From assembly GCF_001861355.1 (NCBI RefSeq), contig NZ_MASN01000035.1, forward strand, positions 124,001 through 188,000: a stretch of DNA of 64,000 nucleotides, given 5' to 3'. This stretch comes from Natrialba sp. SSL1 (GTDB lineage: Archaea; Halobacteriota; Halobacteria; Halobacteriales; Natrialbaceae). Made by a program: the position numbers and the translations under genes. Below are positions 59,350 to 64,000 of this stretch, one piece after another. Position 1 is the first letter of the stretch; every line of letters starts with the position of its first letter. A model generated the notes under the pieces. The model was given only the letters and a program-made list of their open reading frames with translations. It was not told the origin of the DNA and did not search any database.

Positions 59350-60588
59350 ATGGCAGAACGCACGCACCGGTTCGACCGACACCCGCTCGGCGAGATCGAC
59401 AGTGCAGGGAGCCGGCAGATGTGGACGCGCTCGAGCGTCGAGTTCGCCGACAACGTTGCCATTGCTGGACAGTGGAACGGGACAGTCACCGCCTTCGACA
59501 CCGAGTCGCTCGATCCTCGGTGGGAGGTCGACCATCCGGAGAGCGCCGTCTCGCTAGCGGTCGCCGGTGAGACGCTCATCGTCGGGGGGCGCGGCGAGGA
59601 CGGAGTCATCGCGGGGTACGCTCTCGAGTCGGGAGAGCGACGCTGGACTGTCGACGCCGCAGCACACGTCGGGACGCCCACGAGCGACCGACTGTTCTCC
59701 ATGCCGTACGTTCTCGCGATCGAGGCCGATGACGACGGGGAGACCCTGTATGCGGCCGCTCGGCGGTACGAGCGCGACGGCGACGAACGCCGCTGGCAGA
59801 GCGCCATCTACGGGATCGAGCCAGACGGCGCGGTTCGGTGGCGGTACGAGACCGATGCCTCACCCATCGCGCTCTCACTCGACAGTGACCGGGATCGCCT
59901 GGCTGTCGGTTACAACCGCTGTACGGGAACGCACGATTGCGGTGTCAGTGTCCTCGATTCGGAGACAGGTAACTCTGAATGGATGTGGGACCCTGAAACG
60001 GATGGCGACCGCCGTGTCGGCGACGTTTCGTTTACCGGCGAGCACCTAGCCGTTGCAAGCCACGGCGACAAGCGCGGCTACCTACTCGAGGAGGGCGGTA
60101 CCGAACGGTGGACGGTTGATCTCGCGGTCGAGACCGACGTCGACGGCGAAACGCTGTATGCGTACCCGAATCATACCTACGCAAACGACGGATACGTGGC
60201 GTTCGTCACCGGGAATACGTACGCTGTTGACAGCAGAGAAACGTCGTCTCGGCACCCGAACGAACACCGTATCGCCGCCTTCGATATCGATGGCGAACCG
60301 CTGTGGGATGCGTCCGTTCGGGGATTTGTCACCGAACTCGCTGCACGCGGTCGCACGGTCGTCGCTCCGTGCGCCCAGAACTTCCGCGTTCGTGATTCAG
60401 AAACCCACGCGCTCCGCTGGTTCGACCTCAAAAACGGAGCGCAGGGCAAACGGAACGCCACGGGTATCGCAACGGCTGCGGCCATCGATAGCGAACGGAT
60501 CGCCGTGATCGAAGAACCGGTTGAATATCACGACGAACAGCGAGTCCACGGCGAGTACGCCCTTGGTATCGGGTCGCATTTTGTGTAG
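59350..60588 (+). CDS. PQQ/WD40-like beta-propeller protein
   Basis: 412 residues. About seven repeated blades of the PQQ/PhoP-like kind, each with a DxESLD/ExGERRW-type edge (VTAFDTESLDPRWEV, AGYALESGERRWTV, YGIEPDGAVRWRYET, VSVLDSETGNSEWMWD, FDIDGEPLWDASV). No signal peptide or membrane helix, so cytoplasmic. Ends the cobalamin operon. It might serve as a scaffold for corrin enzymes or be unrelated. No catalytic residues recognised. Confidence 0.78.
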   Translation: MAERTHRFDRHPLGEIDSAGSRQMWTRSSVEFADNVAIAGQWNGTVTAFDTESLDPRWEVDHPESAVSLAVAGETLIVGGRGEDGVIAGYALESGERRWTVDAAAHVGTPTSDRLFSMPYVLAIEADDDGETLYAAARRYERDGDERRWQSAIYGIEPDGAVRWRYETDASPIALSLDSDRDRLAVGYNRCTGTHDCGVSVLDSETGNSEWMWDPETDGDRRVGDVSFTGEHLAVASHGDKRGYLLEEGGTERWTVDLAVETDVDGETLYAYPNHTYANDGYVAFVTGNTYAVDSRETSSRHPNEHRIAAFDIDGEPLWDASVRGFVTELAARGRTVVAPCAQNFRVRDSETHALRWFDLKNGAQGKRNATGIATAAAIDSERIAVIEEPVEYHDEQRVHGEYALGIGSHFV

Positions 60589-61057
60589 CTGAGCCGGTGT
60601 TCGTCGTGTTCGGGTATAGAAGGTCATAACTGACCATTCGAGGCACAATGCCACGGTTTCCGGTTACTGAACAGGTTCATATGATGGCATTGAGGGGAAC
60701 AGCGCAACGGAATCAGTGGTAACCGGGAGTGGCACTACTTCGTGATCTTGTGAGAGTCACCAACGCGGCTTGAGTCTATACTATCGGTTGGGAGACTCCC
60801 CTTCGATTCACGGTCCCAGACGGATTCGTCGCTCGCGGTTTTGCTCGCGACAGAAGTAGTCCCGGGCGGATTCGAACCACGGTCGTTCCGCTACGCTTCA
60901 CTCCCTGATTAGAATCCGTTGGGCTATTCGCTCCTCACGTCCGTTCGTCGCAGAATAGTCCCGGGCGGATTCGAACCGCGAGGACTCGAATCCTCTCGTC
61001 CTCTGGGCTCGAACCGCCGAGGATACTTGCGCCTCACGAGTTTGTTCGGCGCAAAAG
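60589..61057. other. Region between propeller gene and tRNA-Gln holding tRNA 3'-end copies
   Basis: 469 bases. No protein gene. Copies of the last 22 bases of tRNA-Gln occur at 60857-60878 and 60956-60977, each with a hairpin downstream on the minus strand (see repeat entry). Confidence 0.6.
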
Positions 61058-61079
61058 TAGTCCCGGGCGGATTCGAACC
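60855..61079 (-). repeat. Three units carrying the tRNA-Gln 3' end
   Basis: The 22-bp plus-strand sequence TAGTCCCGGGCGGATTCGAA+CC occurs at 61058, 60956 and 60857, spaced 102 and 99 bases apart. The first belongs to the intact tRNA. Downstream on the minus strand each is followed by an inverted repeat, the best TTGCGCC...GGCGCAA (about 61023-61055). Only the first unit has a whole tRNA. Confidence 0.8.
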
Positions 61080-61161
61080 GCCGTCATGGGCTGTCTTCCG
61101 TAAACGGCCGAAACCGATCACGTCCAAAGGCCCATATGATTGGCCACTACACCACGGGACT
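61058..61161 (-). tRNA. tRNA-Gln (UUG) with a 31-nt intron
   Basis: On the minus strand: acceptor AGTCCCG pairing with CGGGACT, discriminator A, perfect T arm GGCGG-TTCGAAT-CCGCC, and anticodon stem TGGGC/GCCCA with loop CTTTGG...A giving anticodon TTG. Between loop positions 37 and 38 lie 31 extra bases, the usual archaeal intron position. The exact splice points are inferred from the cloverleaf. An intron of this size in tRNA-Gln is known from other haloarchaea. No CCA is encoded. Confidence 0.93.
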
Positions 61162-61291
61162 CCGTCGTTCACTTGTCGTCCCGTGTACTTCGCAGTTTCT
61201 TCGAAACTGCTCACCACCACGGGACTTCTCACACCGTTCGAAGCCCCATGCGGATCGCGGTACCTTCGGAACCGCTCACCACCACGGGACT
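61149..61291 (-). repeat. Repeated tRNA-Gln 5' ends upstream of the tRNA
   Basis: The plus-strand sequence CACCACGGGACT, the complement of the tRNA 5' end, occurs at the tRNA itself and again at 61215-61226 and 61280-61291, about 65 bases apart. The extra copies have no tRNA body. Confidence 0.8.
61178..61225. other. Nested perfect hairpin with tRNA-like acceptor
   Basis: Outer arms GTCCCGTG (61178-61185) and CACGGGAC (61218-61225) are perfectly complementary. Inner arms GCAGTTTC (61192-61199) and GAAACTGC (61203-61210) also pair perfectly, loop of three. The outer arm equals the tRNA-Gln acceptor start. Possible structured RNA or recombination site. Confidence 0.6.
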
Positions 61292-61333
61292 CCTCACGTC
61301 ACTCGCTGGATAGCGCCCCGTTACACAATAGTG

Positions 61334-62083
61334 TTACTTTTCGTCTCGAGGACCTGCGGAGATCGTCCCTTCCTCTGCGTGTCTGTGGCATTGTCGACAG
61401 AGCGACACCACGTTCTCCAGTCGATGCGCTCCCGCAGGCTCGTCGAAGGATCGAACTGGCTCTAGATGATGCACGTCTGGATTCCGCCCGAGTTCGTCCG
61501 CGTCGACACCACAGTGTTGACACGTGTAGTCGTCCCGCTCGAGTGCACGCCGGCGAACCGCCCACCACTTCTGTCCGTACGTGATCGTTCCACCCTCCCA
61601 CTGGTGATGAGCCGGTCCGACGACGTTGTCAGAGAGCCACGTACCATAGCACTCGAGTGTACAGAAGAATCCACGTTCTTGTGACTCGCGTGCGGCGGGT
61701 CGAACTGAGAGAGGTGCATCACAGGCGCGACACGCAACCGTCACTCGGTCGACGGTTTCGGCGTAGTTCTCCGGGAGCAATCCGTCTGCGTCCGCGACGC
61801 AGTCAGGGCAGAACACGCCCTTCTTCGAGGAGGGGTAGTACGAAAAGTCCGCGTCACAGTGGGTGCACGTTGTCGTCTCTTTCGCGTCGCGCCAGTTGCC
61901 GTTGTTCGAGCCGGCGTTCGGGTTGCAGTCGTCGCAGTACGATCTGCGCGCCTTTGGATCGTAGAACTCGAGTGCACAGTCCTTGCACGTTCGGTTCGGG
62001 AGTGGCTCGCCGTGGACTTTGGTGTGGTGTTGGCGCATGCCCTGTTCGGTCGGGAGCTCTCGGTCGCAGGTCGGACACTGCAT
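61334..62083 (-). CDS. Zinc-finger HNH endonuclease-like protein
   Basis: 249 residues. N-terminal C2H2-like finger (CPTCDRELPTEQGMRQHHTKVHG), two more Cys-rich knuckles (CKDCALEFYDPKARRSYCDDC, CTHCDADF...CPDC), a fourth (CRACDAPL...CTLEC), then an HNH domain (about 175-245) with YTCQHCG, NPDVHHLEPV and NVVSLCRQCHRHAEEGTI. The HNH core residues (His-His pair, Asn, His) are present, so nuclease activity is possible. It sits next to the repeat-flanked tRNA-Gln. It may be a remnant of a mobile element or a stand-alone nuclease. Confidence 0.87.
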   Translation of the reverse strand: MQCPTCDRELPTEQGMRQHHTKVHGEPLPNRTCKDCALEFYDPKARRSYCDDCNPNAGSNNGNWRDAKETTTCTHCDADFSYYPSSKKGVFCPDCVADADGLLPENYAETVDRVTVACRACDAPLSVRPAARESQERGFFCTLECYGTWLSDNVVGPAHHQWEGGTITYGQKWWAVRRRALERDDYTCQHCGVDADELGRNPDVHHLEPVRSFDEPAGAHRLENVVSLCRQCHRHAEEGTISAGPRDEK

Positions 62084-62194
62084 CGGGATGTGTCGGTTTC
62101 CTGCGGCATTGGATATGAACTCCTGCCCGAGAACGGACGCCAGAATGTTGCAACAGCAGACGCGTATAGCACAACAATGGCTGCTAGCAGCGGT

Positions 62195-63337
62195 TTACAG
62201 GTAGCCTTCCTCAGCCAGCCGCTCGATACCCTCCTCGAGTCGCTCCTCGCTCGCGGCGTAGGAGATTCGCGCGTAGCCAGGCGTGCCAAAGGCGCTGCCG
62301 GGGACCGTTGCGACGTGGGCGTCTTCGATTGCACCCTCACACCAGGCCTGATCGTCGTCCGCAACAGGGAGCATCATGTAGAACGCTCCGTCCGGCACCG
62401 CGACGTCGACGCCGTGGTCGTCGAGCAGGTCGATGACGAGTTCGCGGCGCTCGCCGAAGGCTTCGACCATGTCAGCGACTGCGTCGTCGGTGTTCTCTAG
62501 CGCTTCCACACCGGCGTGCTGGACGAAGTTGACGGCCGAGGAGACCGAGTGGCTGTGGAGTTTGCCAGCCTGGTCGATCAGCTCTTCCGGACCGGCGAAG
62601 TAGCCGAGCCGCCAGCCGGTCATCGAGTAGGCCTTCGAGAAGCCGTTGACAGTGATCGTGCGCTCGGCCATGCCCTCGAGTGTCCCCAGGCTCGTCGGCT
62701 CGACGCCGTAGGTAATCTCCTTGTAGATCTCGTCGGAAATGACCGTGATGTCGTGTTCGACGGCGAGATCACGGACGCCCTCGAGTGCGGCGTCGGTGTA
62801 GACGGCACCGGTCGGGTTCGACGGCGAGTTGACGATCAGCAGTTCGGTCTCGTCGGAGACGGCGGCTTCGAGGTCGTCGAGTGCGGGCTCGAGCTGGAAC
62901 GCCGTCTCGGAGAGGTCGACGCGGGTGAGGTCGCCGCCGGCCATCTTGACCATCGCCTCGTAGGAGACCCACGCGGGGTCGAGCAGTGCGACCTCGTCGC
63001 CGTCCTGAATCAGGGCCTGGATGATCTCGTAGAGCGCCTGCTTTGCGCCGGGGGTGACGATGATCTCCTCTGGGCTGTGGTCGAGACCGTCTGCTGCGAG
63101 CTTCTCGGAGATGGCTTCGCGGAGTTCGAGGATGCCGGCGGAGGTGGTGTAGCCGGTGTGACCGGCGTCCATAGCCTCCTGGCCGGCGTCGATGATGTTC
63201 TGTGGCGTGGGGAAGTCGGGTTCGCCGACGGAGAGGTCGACGACATCTGCGCCCTCCTGCTCGAGTTCGGTTGCGAGCGCGGAGATGGCGAGGGTTGCTG
63301 ACGGTTCGACTCGGGTTACGCGGTCGGTGAATTCCAT
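62195..63337 (-). CDS. PLP-dependent aminotransferase, class I (aspartate/aromatic type)
   Basis: 380 residues. Fold type I signature motifs are VVDLSVGEPDFPTPQNI, GHTGYTTSAGILELREAI, SPSNPTGAVYTD (Asn and Pro contacts PLP), and the PLP lysine in FSKAYSMTGWRLGYF (about residue 232). The start can be ATG 63337 or 63343, two residues earlier. It transfers amino groups between aspartate or similar amino acids and 2-oxo acids in the cytoplasm. 77 bases after ribH in the same direction. Confidence 0.95.
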   Translation of the reverse strand: MEFTDRVTRVEPSATLAISALATELEQEGADVVDLSVGEPDFPTPQNIIDAGQEAMDAGHTGYTTSAGILELREAISEKLAADGLDHSPEEIIVTPGAKQALYEIIQALIQDGDEVALLDPAWVSYEAMVKMAGGDLTRVDLSETAFQLEPALDDLEAAVSDETELLIVNSPSNPTGAVYTDAALEGVRDLAVEHDITVISDEIYKEITYGVEPTSLGTLEGMAERTITVNGFSKAYSMTGWRLGYFAGPEELIDQAGKLHSHSVSSAVNFVQHAGVEALENTDDAVADMVEAFGERRELVIDLLDDHGVDVAVPDGAFYMMLPVADDDQAWCEGAIEDAHVATVPGSAFGTPGYARISYAASEERLEEGIERLAEEGYL

Positions 63338-63414
63338 GGTCATGGTTGGTGAGGTGGTGTCGGTGTGGGTGGCTGGTGGCTGGTGGCGAGTCGTGAGTTG
63401 TGTGGGTGAGCTTC

Positions 63415-63846
63415 CTAGTCGGCTGTCGCATTCGGGTCGGCAGCCGGCAGTTCGTCCACGAGGTCGAGCGCACCGTCGACGGCTTTGCCGGCGTTCTCGA
63501 TGCGCTCGCGGGCTTCGGCCGCGGACATACCGGGGCCGGTGACGCCGAGTGTAACCGGCGTATCACGCTCGAGACTGACGTCTGCGAGTTGCTGGGCGGT
63601 CGCATCGGTGATAACCTGGTCGTGGTTGGTATCGCCGGTGATGACGGTGCCGATGACAGCGACGGCGTCGACGTCCGACCGTCGGGCGAGTCGGTCCGCC
63701 GCGAGCGGGGCGTCGTAGACACCAGGGACGCTAACGGTGTCGTAGATCGTCGCACCCGCAGCCTGCGCTGTGGCTTTGGCCTCCTGCTCCATCTGCTCGG
63801 TGATCGGTCGGTTGAACTCCGCGACCACCAATCCGAGCGTGGTCAT
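63415..63846 (-). CDS. ribH: 6,7-dimethyl-8-ribityllumazine synthase
   Basis: 143 residues from ATG 63846. It makes the riboflavin precursor 6,7-dimethyl-8-ribityllumazine from ribityl-aminouracil and dihydroxybutanone phosphate. Motifs are GLVVAEFNRPITEQM, VSVPGVYDAPLAADRL, AVIGTVITGDTNHDQVI and PVTLGVTGPGMSAAEARER, in the family order. An ATTTT-like TATA (TTTTAG) lies just upstream on the minus strand. The in-frame start at 63966 is rejected because the 40 residues are basic and non-homologous. Confidence 0.95.
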   Translation of the reverse strand: MTTLGLVVAEFNRPITEQMEQEAKATAQAAGATIYDTVSVPGVYDAPLAADRLARRSDVDAVAVIGTVITGDTNHDQVITDATAQQLADVSLERDTPVTLGVTGPGMSAAEARERIENAGKAVDGALDLVDELPAADPNATAD

Positions 63847-64000
63847 ACGCGAGCCGAGGTGAGCGCGCCTAAAAGAGGTACCGTTCTTGGCGAATACACC
63901 GGACCAACGGAAGTGGTTCCGAGACGACCGGCACGCTCCACTCAAACCCATCACAGCAACCGACAATTTCGGATGCTGAACGGTTCAGCCGAGGGGGAAC

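Noticed and set aside
60857-60977. Two possible further tRNAs from the T-arm-like ends
   Set aside because: Only the last 22 bases match; there is no acceptor 5' arm or anticodon arm in register, so they are fragments.

Overview
The window is chromosomal DNA of a haloarchaeon (class Halobacteria). It is GC-rich, the predicted proteins are strongly acidic with Asp/Glu/Ser-rich linkers, exported proteins carry twin-arginine signals often with a lipobox, promoters are TATA-type with many leaderless starts, HTH_10 (Bat-like) and DUF7344-type regulators are present, and the tRNA-Gln has an intron. The genus cannot be fixed by eye; the gene style suggests the Natrialba/Natronorubrum side.

Layout. 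1-1259: 5' part of leucyl-tRNA synthetase. About 1.5-41.5 kb: a large cell-surface glycan locus. It holds sugar-nucleotide enzymes (GlmS, a UDP-sugar dehydrogenase), glycosyltransferases (DUF354/GT-B, GT4, two GT2, one GT-C-like membrane protein), a Wzx/MATE-type flippase, glycan-decorating enzymes (NodU-type carbamoyltransferase, a cysteine-less asparagine-synthase-like protein, a sugar-transfer ATP-grasp, an AspA/M14-like zinc hydrolase with a PKD domain, a secreted beta-helix protein, an AlkP-superfamily phosphodiesterase), and four related Tat-lipoproteins of the polysaccharide-deacetylase (NodB) fold, two of which have lost the metal site. Five winged-helix regulators are interspersed, three of them membrane-anchored. 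About 41.6-43 kb: two membrane proteins. 43.2-60.6 kb: cobalamin biosynthesis, with a fused ChlI/ChlD-type chelatase subunit divergent from cobN-cbiC-cbiE, then cbiT-cbiL-cbiF-cbiG-cbiH-cbiH2-ferredoxin-(LAGLIDADG-like protein)-cbiX-DUF3209-propeller. 60.8-61.3 kb: tRNA-Gln with an intron, flanked by repeated fragments of its own ends. 61.3-64 kb: HNH protein, PLP aminotransferase and lumazine synthase.

How it fits together. The glycan genes would make, activate, polymerise, flip and then decorate a surface polysaccharide or glycoprotein glycan outside the membrane. The most striking signal there is an 18-nt promoter pattern (TTA or CTA, then a TATA-like core starting exactly 10 nt after the first T/C) that I found at 15 places across the surface-glycan region and not at leuS, the cobalamin promoters, the HNH gene or ribH. 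The cobalamin block is an anaerobic-type corrin pathway that carries both an early chelatase (CbiX) and a late-type chelatase pair (CobN plus ChlID). It also contains a small protein that looks like a domesticated, catalytically dead LAGLIDADG homing endonuclease.

Most long reading frames opposite the real genes are GC-driven shadows and are not listed. I saw no CRISPR array, intact insertion sequence or rRNA.
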